From Notospermus geniculatus (taxonomy: Eukaryota > Nemertea > Pilidiophora > Heteronemertea > Lineidae), in assembly GCA_002633025.1 (NCBI GenBank), contig NMRB01000012.1:989402-1053401 (forward strand): a stretch of 64,000 nucleotides of DNA, written 5' to 3'. This document shows positions 47,301 through 60,713 of the stretch, piece by piece (position 1 is the stretch's first letter; each line of letters starts with the position of its first letter). The position numbers and the translations under genes are program-made. The notes under the pieces were generated by a model that did no database searches, was not told where the DNA came from, and worked only from the letters and a program-made list of their open reading frames with translations.

Positions 47301-50300
47301 TCTCTCGTGATTCAGACTCCAGTGCTTCCTGCGTGTAGCCTTCTTCAATCTGAATAAAAAAGAATATTTTCAGTACAACTGTTGGAGAATTATGATCATT
47401 TCATCTGCAAAGAATCGAGCAAGTATTGCAAGGCAAGCAATCTAATGGCCATCAAACAAAATCGGCTGTAGGTGCCAGGTGTGCACTGGACAGCGATGCC
47501 TAGAATCCTCTCTCAAGCTATGTTCACCCAATGTGACTGCGGAGGCTGGCGAGTACATCGCTTACGATACATGTATCACCTGGTGTGCTGCTGGCTTTAA
47601 TTCTTACCTGTATAAGATGTTCCCTCAATCGATCCAGTTCTCGACTCAGCTTCTGTTCCCGTTCAGATAACGTCTGCAACTGCGTCTGTAGGCCGAAGTT
47701 TTCATCCTGTCGTTGTTTCAACGCCAGCACCATTTGGTCCCTCTCGTGTTGGAACGACTGCGCCTGTTGCTGCATCGATGCGCTCTCCTTCAGCACCCGT
47801 TCCATCTCCGCTTTATTGCCACCCTCCCCCTTCTCCTGCATCAGCCGCGTCAGCGTGTCCGACTTCTCCCTCAGCGCATTTATCTCGAACTCCTTCTCTT
47901 GCAAAACCATTGTCAATTTATTGGTCGATTCACGAAGTAACGAGATCTCAGAATCCTGATCAGAAGTCCGTTTTTGACTCGCAGACATTTCCCTATTTAC
48001 ATCACTTAATTTTATCTGTGATTCGTTGAGCTGAAAGTTTAATTTATCAATTTGCATCCTTAAGTTATTTAAGTCACTATCTTTTGCCTTTACTATATCC
48101 TCTAAACTTTCTATTTTCTGTCTCAAGTCATTCGCTTGCCTCTCCTTTTCACTTATCACAGAATCCTGTTGCTTCATTTTCTCACTCAGTTCGAGAACTT
48201 CCGCACACTTTTCATCGTAATATTTTGTCTCGATCGTTTTTGCACTGTCCTTGCCAACAGCATCGCGATACTTCTCCTCAACTTCGGAAAACTTTTGCTT
48301 GTAATTCAGCAACTCGTTTTGTGTTTTCAAGAGTGACTTCTGCTTATCTTCATACTGTTGTTTTAAATTCTCAAAATCCTGCGAGACGTTTTCACGCTTC
48401 TCCATCTCCAAGCTGACGAACTCTGTCAACCGCTGCAGTTCGCCATGATATGTCAAACTCTCCTGATGTTTTTGATTCAAGGCGTTGATGATCTGTTCCC
48501 GGTCATTCTGATAAACCGCCAACTGCCTCATAAGGTTCTCCTTCTCCTGAATTAAATCGTGCATCTCAGACCCACCGACACCGGATCCCCCTTCCTGCAA
48601 AACCTGCAACAGCGATGCATTCTTCTGCTTCAGTGCCTCAATCTCCATCTCGCGATCGCGCACCAACTGCGACAAAGTCTTTATCGCCGTTTTTGTCATG
48701 TCCTCATTCGGATCGTCTCGGGCGATTTTCAACTTGTTACAATCCTGCTGCAGCTTCTCCAACGCGGCCTTCTCCGCCGAGATGACATTCATCAAGCGAT
48801 GAACTTCACTTTTCAAACTACTACATTCCCGGGATTTCTCACTCAATACCGACATCATCTGCTCCTTCTCTCCCTTCTGACCTTTGACCTGTTCCTGAAG
48901 TTTATGAATTTCCAACAACGCATTATTACCATGAGACATTGCCTTGTCTTCTAGCAGACGTAGCAATGCTCCATTGTTCATCTGCAGTTCTTCAATCACA
49001 GAATCTTTATCTTTCAAAACAAGTCTCATTTCCTTCATCTCCACCTCCAAGTCTTTCTCGTGGTCTGAGCGAATGTCTCCATTAGGCAACCCATCAACTA
49101 CATCAGGGTTCCCAGCACCAAGTAATGTCACATTTTCTGGAATAATCCCCTCCCCCACCCCATTGGTCCCAGTATGAACTCGATTAACATTTTGTTGCTT
49201 CTCAATCTCGAGTAGATTCGTAATTTCATTCAACTGTTTATTCAGTGAAGTCACTTCTGCCTGCTTATTCGATAAGTCATTTTCCAATTTCGAGACCGTC
49301 GTCTGCAACTGACGAACTTTACTCGCAGATTCGGACACAGTTTTATTCTGATTGCCAGCAGTTTCACCCATCTGATTAATTTCCACCTTATGCTCAGAAA
49401 TGATTCCGTGGAGTCGACTAATTTCTTCATCCTTTTTATCCAACTTTGTGTTCAACGTTGAAATCTCCGTCTCGAGGTCAGTGATCACGTCTAATGTCTT
49501 GGCATCCAGTTTGTCAGAGTCCTGCTGCGCTCTGAGATCCATCAAATCTGCCCTGAGTTTTTTATTTTCATCTCGCGAGGATTTTAAATGGTTCTCCACC
49601 TCCTGTAAGCGCTGCAGCTCTCTTCTCAATTCATCCACCATCTTAATTTTCTCTTCGTTATCAACAACAAGACCAGAATTCTCCTCTTTCAGTGCGGCCA
49701 ACTCTTGCTCCCTCTCAACAATGAGATCTTTCAACGGCGTCTGCCCATCAATCGACGACTGCAACATGTCCTTGGTCTCTTCAAGATCACTGTCTAAATG
49801 TTCGCATTTCATCTCCAAATCAAAAATTTTCGACTCTTTCTCGTGACTAAGTTTCATCAAACGTTCGACTTCCGCCTGCAAGGAGTTCGTATCCATTTGA
49901 CGAGACTCCGTCACCTCGTGAATGTAACTTTCGTACCGTTTGGTCAAATCTTGTATCTTCTGCTCTGATTGGTTCAATTCTTTCTCCAATGAAACCTTCT
50001 CAATTCTCAACGCATCAACCGTTGTCAACAGATCATCAATACTGTGCTGACTTTTCTCCTGAAAATTGTTGAAATCCTTCCGATATTTCTCTTCCGCATG
50101 TTGTACCTTTGACTGCAGGTGATCACGTTCCTGACTGGCGTTCGATAACTCTTCCTGCAAACTAGAGACGCTCTTTTCCAAATCTTCAATCCTGACTAAA
50201 TGTTCACTGTTATTTAAATAACTGCTGTTCAGCTCCAAACGCAGATCCTGAACCTGTTTTTCGAAGTCTATCGCGGTGCTATTCAAAGAATCTGCTCCCA

Positions 50301-53300
50301 TCTGATGAATATTTTCCCGTTTGGTCATATCATGATGAATTTGCATAAATTCGTGGTTTTGCATTTCTAACGACTCGCACTTGGATCTCAAATCATTGAG
50401 TTCTTCTTCCATCACGGACATGGTGATCTCTAAATCGTTTTTCTTCATCTGTAAGTCATCAAACGCCTGCGTGCTCTCCCTCGCCGCATCTCGCATCCGC
50501 ATGATCTCATTATTCAGGGCCTCTTTCTCATCGCGGAGGAACCTCGCGTCGTCTTCAAAACGCCTGCTGTTCTCCATCTGTTGTCTGACGTCTTCATTCA
50601 ATCCTCGGACGACGTCGCTCTCCTGGCTCTTCTTCTGCAACTCCGCCTTCAGCTGGCGATTTTCCAACTCCATGCGATCATTTTCCGCAACAAGGTCAGA
50701 GAGATTGCCCTCTAGTCGCATCACCAGCTCCTGCCTCTGAGACAAATCCCCATCTTTCCGTTTCACGATCAGTTCCAGTTCATCCATCACATCCTCCTTC
50801 AATCGTTTCACCTGATTCAACTCCTGTAACATATCGTTATGATTCCGCAAAACCGTGTCACGCTCGCTTCTCAACTCGTACAACTTCTTTTCGTAGTCTT
50901 CAACCTGGTCTTCGAGCAGAGCCACCTGGTGGGACAGATTGTCATTATTCTTCATTAGGTCATCCCTGGTCTTCAACAGCTGTTCCACGACCTGTTCGTG
51001 CTGGCGGTCGAGTTCATCGAGACTAGACAGCATGTTGTCACGTTCAAGACTTATGTTCAGTAGTTCTTGGTCTTTCTGCAGGAGCTGGTCAGCCAGGGCC
51101 GAGACCTCCTGCTTGCTCCTCTCAAGTTCCTTGGCGGCTGAAATGGTAAAGTCGGCTTTTTTTCACAATACACACCCATCACAGCAATAAATAGTATGAT
51201 GTGTACTTTCTACATCTAACTACATCTGACTGGAATTCACATACACATTGCAAAGTAATCTGTCAAAATTCTAACTTAAGATGTGTCAATTCCTGGACGC
51301 TCTTCTTACCTGTTTCTGGTATAGTAGAACTCTGGTTCTTCAACTCCACATTAGCCACCCTCAGTTCCTTCATCTCAGACAACAGCTTCTCCTGAAAGCA
51401 ATTCAAAAATGTAATGGACAAGTAGACAAGCAAACATTCACTCAAAGAGAGAGTCCGATCAGGAACTGCTTTAAGTCAAACACAATCAGAATATACCAGT
51501 TATGCTTTCCTTAAATAAATGTGAAAACGAAGCTGTGTTTAGTTGGATTCTGTCTTTCAACCAGAGCCTTCATGCTTCACAAGAATCTTAAGAACACCCC
51601 GTTATAACCATTAGGACAATCTCCAGGACACAATATATCAATCAGAATTGCTTGAATTACATTGTTTGCAGCTAACTCTGTCATAAAAGCCTCGAACAGG
51701 CCATTCTCTCTAATCTCTTAAACATGCATTACCAGAAAAAACATCAGGAAGACGAACTAGGGCATGCTAACCTTTTCAACTTGCAAAAGGTCTCGCTCAT
51801 TCTCAAGCATAGCATTCACGTCGGTTAGTAATTTGACTTTATGGTCAAGATTATCAAGATCAGATGTAATATTCTCGCTCTGGTACATGTAGCTGCCGAG
51901 GTCATCCTCCTCCAGGTCTTCAGCAAGAGTGTATAGGTCTTGTTCCATGTCAACGTCAAACAAGCCCTGCAGAAACAAGGTGCGGGATAAGAAGCAAAGG
52001 AAGCATGCAAAGACGGGCAGTGACAGAGGAATCTGGCGTTTGAATGCAAGCAGGTCACATTTCATCCAAGTATCGAGGCATGCTTCTGAAAATTTAACAA
52101 GCTATTAAAATCAGTGTCAGTAAGGGCATTCCTTTGCGAGAGTGTTTACCAAGTGCGAGTTGGCCCTCAACAGACAATTCACTACATATGTGACCCGTGC
52201 CAGCAAAATACGTCGGAATGCGCAGAGAAGACCAAAAGTGCACCAACGGATTGCTGATTTCAGTATTGTCTGGCCATTATGAAATTTGGCTCTGTCAATT
52301 TCTAGAGTTGTTCTCTGGTGTCATGTTGAGTCTTCTTTTCAGCGCATTCCGACTCATTTCGCTGGCATGGGTCACATGTACTTTTTTGTTTCCTAAAACA
52401 AATTACATGTTTGCTATTTAAAGAACAATGACGAAAACGCCAGTCAATTTGCCCATTGAGAGCCAACTTGCACAAGGAAACTTTCACGTGGACAGGCATC
52501 TTTAGGTCAACACATGCAAAACAACTACCAACCTGTTCTTCTTTAATAGTATGTGGACGCCGTTTACTTTTTCTCTGAGATCGTTCCAATTCAACCAAAC
52601 CCTAAATTAGAGAGTTAGATTTGTCAGAGGAGGTGAGGGATGGTTAGTGGTAAGTTTACTGCCGTCCTGAACATTTCTGTGGTGATGACTGCAACTCCTG
52701 CCACCAGGAAGTGAAAACAAAAGCAGGAAGTCAGCAAAAAGGACGAGGATGTTAATTTCAAGCAAGTGGGATGGTTTTCTTCTGGGATTTTTAGGAGTTT
52801 CTTAATCTTAGACTTGACATACATCCCACATGCACATTGTGGCATATGTACTCCACTGCACTTTACTCTACTGCACTGCACCATACTGCACTGCACTGTA
52901 GTGCACTGAACTCAACTGCACAGCACAGTAGATTAAGTACCATTATCAGTTCGGGAAAGTTCCAAAATTGGAAGCGTTTCCGACTTTGGAAACGTTTCTT
53001 TTTTTGGAAGCTATTTTCGATTCCAATATAGCGGGAACGTTTCCGAATTTGGAAGCCAAGAGATAGAGATTCTGGCGGAACTGAGCCTTTTGATGATGAT
53101 AATAGATGATTATCGATGATTGCAGCCAACTTACGCCAGCAATTCAGATTTCACGCCGTGGAATACAAGGTCACAGGTGCTGCTATCTGTTAGTGGAAAA
53201 AAACACTTCCCGATTTTTGCTTTTCATATCCCGATTGGGCCTAACGTGCAAGAAGGCCTACAAAGATTCCGATATCGGAATCGAAAACCGCTTCCGAAAA

Positions 53301-56158
53301 AGGAAACGTTTCCAATATCGGAATCGCTGGGCTTCCAAAATCAGAAACGTTTCCAAATTTGGAACTTTCCCGAACTGTTATTCACATTTGGTACCAAGTT
53401 CTGGATGGTGAGGTTGTTACCGTCAATTGATAGCGAAAGGAGATATGTGTAAGGTTGTATTAGTAGGATAAGTAAGATCAAGTCATTCAGAATCAAAGCA
53501 AGTCAGCAGACGACATTTTCTGTCAGACATTTTTCCAAATGGATAAGTTCTATTTGATCAGAAGATGGTAATTTGAGTTGTTCAAAGGATAATCTTCAAA
53601 CATTTGCAATTCCAGCTGACTTGATACAGAAGCTCGGAATATTTGGCAAATAACAGCACTGAATGAGTTGATGAAGAACTGATCGTAACAAAAGAAATTG
53701 TACCTTTGTAGCTTGAGCAACATTCAAGGAATCTTCCTTCTGCCGTAACTTTTTCCGAAGTTGCAAAAGAACGTCTTCCAATGCTTCCTTCTCCATCTGC
53801 CAATCAGATTTCATCATTTCAAACGTCTCAATCTCTCTTTCATAATTATTGATCTGCCCCTCCAACGTTTTGACGTGGTCATCGAGCTGGCGATTTTGCA
53901 TTGAGAGTTCAGAATGACCGGACAAGATCGAGTCGGTATCCGTATCAATCGTAGAGGGCGGTATAAGACTGGATGGATTAACGGCGCTGGAGTTGGACCG
54001 TCCGGTGGCAGGTTTCGGCGTACTGGTATTGGTCAGGGGTGGCATGTTAACAGAACTTGCAGCTGGAAGGAAGAAGTCTTTAGTAAGTTTTTGTTGTCTT
54101 ACGGTATGTCATAACCATCGGACACTCCACCTTTCGGAAAGTTCTCAAATTTTTGCATATGTATTACTTGTGAGTCACTGTTGATAAAATTTTTCAACAA
54201 TCACATTCAGGCTCCAAACACAGTCATATCAGACCCTCTGCCCCTTCTCAGCACCCCCAAAGTTTGTCAGAAATAAGATGCAACAACTGAGGTACATGAA
54301 CTGCATAATCATTGAGAGGCGAGGCACACAAAGTTAGATTGAAGTGAAAGGATCTAATTTTCTCCTGCGACAGGGTCTTCGACATTTGTACCAGTCTCTT
54401 CTTTTGATGAATATCAACAAACTCCCACTCAAAAGCAGACGTAAAATGGTATCGAAGTCTGCTGTTTTTTGTACATCAAAGAGGTTGAAATCTTACGACA
54501 AAAGTGCACACTTTCATTAAGGTAAAAGTCAGTGAAATCATCGACCTTAAAGTACGGTACATCGTGGGGGATCACAACACGGATGCATTTTCAAAGGACA
54601 AGGCCTGCTACATGTATCTGAGGAACAAACTCGGAACCAAACTGCTCATTCACACTCAATTTTACCTCTGTACAGCCTCAATCCTCCTCTATAATCAGGA
54701 CAATTCTCAGTTATGGACACTATACATGGACGTCAGTCAGACGGCTGTCCATAAAAGGTTATGGTTCCAATATTTGCAGCAACTCATTAAGCACAGCAGC
54801 CAAGTACCGAATGAGGAACCCACTACTCCACATAGCAGTGCAGCGAGCATAAGACCAAGTTTTGGCCCGTCTGCAGCTTGTATGCTCACAGCGACACCTG
54901 TTAGGTTGCAGGTTCCCCATTCCCACTGGCTCTGTATCCCCCACATCTTACCTGATTGTGTTGAAGCCTGAATCGTCTTCTCCAAATCCTCCTTCTCTAT
55001 GGTCACCCGCCGCACGCACTGTTCTAACATTCGTATCTTCTCCTCCTGGTGGCATACACGCTCCTTCAGGACCATGTTCTCAGCTTCAACCGTGTTGACT
55101 AATTCTAAGATGGAAAAGATAGACATGTTGTGTTTAACTCCATCTTCCAATGGTAAAAGGCAGTATTGCCACTACAATGAGTGGGAGCATGTTTGACTAT
55201 AGTAAAAGCTACACTCTACATTACAATGTACTAGATTGTACACAAAATACCCTGCTCTAAGTGAAGCTGCAGCTCCTGTATCCGATCCTCCAAGGCATGG
55301 ACTTCATTCTGGTGTTTTTTCTTCATGGTGGCCATCTTTTGTGCCTGGACATCCTGTAGTGATGCCAGTGCCCCCTGGTGAGCTTCCTCTTCTTTGCTGA
55401 GCTCATATTTCAGTTGCTGTAAGGAGCATTCAGGAAAAGTCGGCGTTAGGCATTTAACTGGGTATGTGATACTACTTTTGACAAACAGTCATTGAGACAG
55501 AAGTCTGCTTAGGGATTTTTTCTGGATTTAAAGCAAGTTAAGAAACTTTAAGTCCAGAGAATGAAGGACAGACCGATTACATCCTAGGATCACAACCTCA
55601 TTACAGCAATTTGTCTGAATTTGGGTAAGAAAAACTTAAGAAGACAACAACTGGTAAAGAGCCCTACAATTTTTTACAGATTCTGGCCACTAAGACCAAA
55701 AGTTCTTGGGAAAGCAAGCTCACCTTAACTTGTTCTTTAAGTTTTTTGACCTCGGTCAAGTCACCCCCATCTTCCACGCTGATGCTATGGAGAATCTCAG
55801 GCTTTGATGCCTGCAAGAAAATGAAATAAAATGTTGATGTTTTCAGAGAGTGGTCATTTAGAACATACTTTTGGCAAAATTAAGTCAGTTTTATCGGTTC
55901 ATATACTTATGCAATCATTTTATTTTCAGTTCACTTGCTGCACAACAACCTTGAAAATTCTGAATACAGCATTGGCATTGAACAAGATGAACCCCATGAT
56001 CAGCCAAAATGGTACAGTGTCTCCACCTACCTGCTGCTCCTGGAGTTGTTTCCAGTGGTTGCACTCCGCTTGCAGACGCTGCACCTCCTGAGAGAGTCGG
56101 TTAATCTCGTGCTGCGATGCAATGACATCACTGAAGTCCATGCCATCGCTGCCGACTT
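44351..56158 (-). CDS. TRIP11: TRIP11 / GMAP-210 Golgi coiled-coil tether, both ends missing
   Basis: Twelve minus-strand exons in consistent phase: 56158-56031, 55810-55724, 55416-55251, 55104-54952, 54062-53704, 52601-52533, 51966-51772, 51391-51310, 51137-47608, 47349-47064, 45044-44941, 44450-44351 (about 1752 residues, nearly all heptad coiled coil). Identity rests on segments matching vertebrate TRIP11 as I know it: MDFSDVIASQHEINRLS in the first visible exon, ERDQMVLALKQRQDEN near the end of the giant exon, YAMSLQNLQMVLEQFQ, and AASRLSEQLDKKEE in the last visible exon. One very long central exon (3530 nt) is also typical. The protein tethers vesicles at the cis-Golgi. The N-terminal lipid-packing-sensor exon and the C-terminal GRAB domain were not found. 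The last visible exon ends with a donor (GTGAGA), so at least one more exon is expected below 44351. Confidence 0.92.
45745..46350. repeat. 62-63-bp minisatellite in a TRIP11 intron
   Basis: About nine copies of a unit containing AACTGGAAATCAGGTGGGCC and ACATTGAAATTGAGTGGTGG alternate between CTGAACTGG and CTAAACTGG variants. The alternation suggests a higher-order dimer. Long open frames across it on both strands come from the repeat. Confidence 0.92.
52123..52505. mobile_element. Foldback element with a second MITE nested inside
   Basis: Outer ends (TTTGCGAGAGTG...GCGAGTTGGCCC and GAGAGCCAACTTGCACAAGG) belong to the GGCTCTC / CTCCACGTG family. Inside, 52192-52375 is a separate element with inverted ends TGTGACCCGTGCCAGC and GCTGGCATGGGTCACA, extending to CGGAATGCGC / GCGCATTCCG. 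It lies in a TRIP11 intron. Confidence 0.75.
52850..52925. repeat. (CTGCA/CTGCAC)n simple repeat
   Basis: Degenerate tandem of ACTGCACTG-type units next to the foldback that starts at 52947. No function is apparent. Confidence 0.7.
52947..53377. mobile_element. Long foldback element with GGAAACGTTTCC palindromes
   Basis: Arms of roughly 110 bp are inverted copies: CAGTTCGGGAAAGTTCC at the left and GGAACTTTCCCGAACTG at the right. Within each arm AAACGTTTCC recurs three times or more, next to GATTCC / GGAATC words. TTAT flanks both ends and may be the target duplication. It sits in a TRIP11 intron and has no coding capacity. Confidence 0.82.
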
Positions 56159-59100
56159 CTGAAAAATACGAAAATACGGCGCCATGAAAAAAATGTTCGA
56201 AATTTTTCCTTTTCCAAATACACCTGGACTGTCCCAAAAATGACTGCATCTGGCCTCATCAATGCCAGCCAAAGTAATCTGAAGACAAGTTGTCAAATTA
56301 GTACAGGAACAATAAATGTATTGCCAATATCTCAAATCTCAAATGCACACCGAGTCAAACATATCTCAAATACATGCTGCCTAAATGCCTGATGATGACA
56401 GCAAGAGACGGCCGTCTTTTAAAGTTCATCACATGATCCCTAATATAGACACCGCTAAGAACATAGCCATCAAGAGGCCACAGCAATAATCTGCCATTAA
56501 TAAATCAAATATGTTTTTTTTGCCATTTTGAGGTTGCAGAGCCAGAGCTAGAACAATCATCGCTCATCCAGCCTCCACACACTCAATAGCGATGATAATC
56601 TTTATAATTCTATTACTCTGACATGCGCTGTTATAAAAATGAATGATGCTGTATACCGAGAGCATAAAAATGCATCAGCGCAAAATAGCCTGATAGAATA
56701 TAACGTAGCATTAATCCTGGCCCGAGAAAAATAACCGTTAGTATCTCATATTCTCGTAATGGTTGCTTGCACGATGCCGTTCTATAGGATTCACACATGT
56801 AGTGTTCGCGGTGCCTCCGATGTTAAGGGGAGCTTGTCAGGTCGTCAGGGGGGCATGATTTAACAGGGGATTTCCCATTATAAACTCAATAAAACAAAAT
56901 CAACCCAGAATATTATTTTGAGCATGAATTAATTAAGATGCTTTACAAAATGCCGATGTGGCACCGTGGCAACTAAACTTACTGAGATAATACACCAAGA
57001 AAATCATCCCCTAGGAATTTCATACTCCAACATCATCTCAGCATAATGACAGGCCATTTTACCTTTCAGATATCAAAGGTACAAAGGGCTGTATATAGCT
57101 ATACAGAACCCTTCAATCAAGGCAGACCTGGAAGGGTATTTTTACTATTTTTATTGAATTTTCTCATGATGCAAGACTCTAGAGGAATATTGGAGATCAG
57201 CTTTGATAATCTTGGACGCAATCTGAAGGATGTTCACAAAAGGTTCACACTGGCGTAGAGGAAGCATTGGCACTATCACCTCTGAGGAACTGGGTCCAAT
57301 TCCAAGTCAATTTTTTCCATGGAAACGACAGATTTTCTAACAGCTCCAATTTCAATGTACACTTTTCGACAAATTCCCAGGTCCAATATTGCTGATGTCA
57401 TATATCGGATGCCAAGCATTCAATTCAGATTTTCTTTCAAACGTGAGGATTCACTGTCAGTGGAATGGGCTCAACTTGAGAATTACATCAAAGGAAATCT
57501 CCGCTTTCACAAACGGTTTTCTTGTCCTCGAAAATCTCACTCTTTACTTGAATGTCGAATGCACAGATCTAAAGAACCTCACCAAGTGTGATGCCACTTT
57601 AAGTGAGAAATTTCGAAAAGTGTCAATTGAGCAAATGTGTGAGGTGAAAATGAAGAAAATTAGCACTTGAGTCAACCACATCACTTGAATGTTTTAAGAC
57701 CTCACTCAAAAGATATACTGAACACATCGAGCTCCGGCCCTCCAACACCCTGCAATGAGAGAGCGGTATAAATTTATCGAAGGGAGGCCTAGAATTTGTA
57801 CCTATTTTCATGAATAACACAGGGGATGCGTGACCATCCCACTCAGACTAGTCTGAAACACCAGAAAAACTGACATAACACCACAAAATGAGGAGAAATT
57901 GTAGGAATTTGTACTGAATAAGGAGAATTCTTAATAGCATGATGGATGAAGCCACCGATTACAAGTGTACCAGACAAAATATTAAGACCTATTCATTGGT
58001 GGTTGAAAAAGATCATTTCAACAGCCAAGATGTGGCGTGCAACCCTAGTATGGTCTGAACCCATATAGGCCTAAAGGCAAGAGTACAAAATTTACATGTT
58101 TCGGCCAATGGTAGAATTATAGAGGACGAAACAGGCTATTTCAGTCAAGTATCAACACATCAACAGAAATTGTGATATTTCAAGTCTGTGGTAAAGAAAC
58201 AAACCGGAACATCAATATTTTCAACAATACGAATTCATCTGGTTCTGAATCCCATCTGTGTGCTTGACAGATGGGATTAATTTTACGGTTCTATTTCAAA
58301 ATTTTGCAAAACTTATTGAAGTACCAACCTTAAAACTTTTGAAGAACCACTGTGGATTACTGAATCCGACCGATCCTATTGGGGACAGAACGACACACGC
58401 AAAATTGTATCCATGCCAGTCAAAGGACGATGGAATGTTTCTAACAAATGAGAGACTCCAAATGTTATACAGAATAATCCGTGATCCGCACATGAGTTGG
58501 TCTATACCATGCACAGAACAGTGGTGACACATTGAATTCAGTGCATGCCACATCATCACTCGGCCCGACACAGGTGCCGAGGATGACCAACCTACGTGCA
58601 ACACAGAAAATCAAACCAGCTGCTACCGTGAACACTTTGCTTCTATTTCCACTTATTACAAATCATTAGGGTGCTAATTTATGCGACAGGCTGATCGACT
58701 CAAAACGTTTGCAAGCCCGCCTGCCTATTCAACTGATTTCGATCAGCAGTTTTCAATTGAACCAAATTTCAAGTGCCCCTTTCGGATATGCCTTTTAACT
58801 AACAAAAGATGCGCAAAAGCCTCCGGGCCTTGTTAGTCCTGGCCCCATTAAAACATTTTTGTAATTATTTCACACAAGTGCATTTTATTCCAACACGATA
58901 ACGTCTATTGTGGATTTTCCCCTAAACCTGTTTCTTCGTGTTGCACCTGTTTTGGAGGAATGCTGCAGAAAAATTCAGTACCCTAACAAGATTGTCATAA
59001 TGTACGGGGGTATCTTATACTGGTTCATAGTTACGAAACATTCTGGTCACCTCTGAAGTTTTAGACCAAAACAATGCCTGGCAGGCTGGAATACATGTAT

Positions 59101-59290
59101 CTCCATGGGAGACTTCCCTCTCTCAACTATTTCATCCATTTCCAAACAAATTTGCTTAATGGAAATCATTTTGTCTGTTTTCTCTATTATAAGGTTGGTA
59201 CATGTAAAGTTCATGTAGTCTAATATCAACTCCCTAGAGGTGTCGATCATCCGACTTTTACATTTTCCGTCTATCCTGAAATCTTTCAGT
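56159..59290. other. Stretch upstream of the first visible TRIP11 exon; nothing coding recognised
   Basis: AT-rich sequence with no recognisable coding exon on either strand. It is either a long 5' intron of TRIP11 or intergenic DNA. Short open frames here lack splice signals and protein character. Confidence 0.5.
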
Positions 59291-59295
59291 AGAAC

Positions 59296-59476
59296 TCATG
59301 GAGCAGCTCATTCAGCGCTACAACCAGAGCATGTCAGACCGGTCATGCCAGAATCTGGGTAGAGGGGAGGCAAGAGAGGCAGAGACCTGCCCTGAGTCTC
59401 ACACCGACAGTGGGATTTGAACCAGGGACCTCTCGACCCCTAGCCAAAGAACTGAGCCACTAGACCACCGCGACTA
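59296..59476 (-). mobile_element. tRNA-derived SINE
   Basis: Read on the minus strand from 59476, the head GTCGCGGTGGTCTAGTGGCT contains an A-box-like TGGTCTAGTGG. A B-box GGTTCAAATCC follows about 45 bp later. The tRNA-like part is followed by an unrelated body. No proper acceptor stem pairing or anticodon loop is evident, so it is a SINE and not a tRNA gene. Confidence 0.78.
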
Positions 59477-60600
59477 ACCATCCACGCACACGTGACAAAA
59501 AAATATAGATACTTTTCACACATTGTCAGACCAGATGGCAAACAACCGTCTGCGATAAAAATTGCCAAAAAAGGATGGAAGATTCACCCGCAGGATCCGT
59601 TGCCAAGGCCAGCAGCAGATCGCAACGTTCAAACACCAGACGTTTATTTCAGAACATGAATATGAACATTCACATGGTATACGGTGAGATGAATGCCACC
59701 ACACAGACACGCCCCGTGGCAAAATCGTACATGAACAATAGGAGGCTGTGTTGCTAGTTTATGAAGACTAAATCTACCAGTATGGGCGCAAAACATGCTA
59801 GTAGGGGGTCTCTTTTGGGAGCATGACCTCAAAGATTTTGTGGTTTATGTCCTTTTTGGGATATTTTGAGTTTTTGCAGCCGCCCAGTTAGGCCAACGAC
59901 CACGCTTATCAGGGTAGACTCAGATAACAGAAAACTACCCTAAATGTAATCGCAGGTCTATCCAAGCAATTGCGAAAAACTCTATTGCCAATGCAACAGC
60001 CACTTCCAGGAACATATCGTGGCATTTATCATTACAAACTGTTGACATTGCTGGCCAATCAGCCCGTTGTCCCCGCATTGAACATGCCGTTTTATTATAA
60101 CGTGACCAGAGATCAATTAGTTGAGGATCAATAGCACATATCGGCAAATTTGAATTTGATACAGAAACAAAGTTGTAAGTGTCTGAATCTATTATTAGAA
60201 TATCTACACCCAATATCCAGGGCACAGGAAAAAGAGACACTCCAGATCAGGGATATGGGGAAATTTAACGTTTTTGGAAATTGCAATGCATCGATTAAAG
60301 TACGTTGTCATTCAGGTTTTGCTTCTATGAATTTCATTATAGTCGGCCAAGTTATTTCTACCATTGCTCTGGAAAATGGGAAATAATTATATTTTTAGGA
60401 AATTTTACTCCAGTGAAATGACAAGCAATTTGCCATGTTCCACACTCAAGTTTTGTTTCCACGCCATATTTCCCCTGAAAACATTAGTTACGAACATGAA
60501 ACAGAAACGGGTTTCTAAGGTGAAAGGCATCGCTTCCTACCAGATTCCACTCTGAAACAGACCCGAGCCTGACGTTATGACGTCGTTCGGACTCTGATAT

Positions 60601-60713
60601 ATTTGGCTGACATGTTGATGACGTCACTGACGCAACAATGCCGTCATGCTGTGCCAGTGCCGTACATCCAAGCACGACAAGATGACGTCATTGACGCAAG
60701 ATGTCAGCCAAAT
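60601..60713. mobile_element. Short foldback element with CRE-like sites
   Basis: ATTTGGCTGACAT at the left and ATGTCAGCCAAAT at the right form a perfect 13-bp inverted pair. Each arm continues with GATGACGTCAYTGACGCAA, a CREB/ATF-type palindrome plus a GACGC repeat. Confidence 0.75.

Noticed and set aside
49400-49846. Ser-rich open frames on the plus strand within 47585-51190
   Set aside because: They are antisense shadows of the giant TRIP11 coiled-coil exon; the reverse complement of Glu/Lys/Gln-rich codons gives Ser/Leu/Phe-rich frames.
59408-59476. Possible tRNA gene on the minus strand
   Set aside because: A and B boxes are present, but the cloverleaf stems do not pair and an unrelated body follows, which fits a tRNA-derived SINE.
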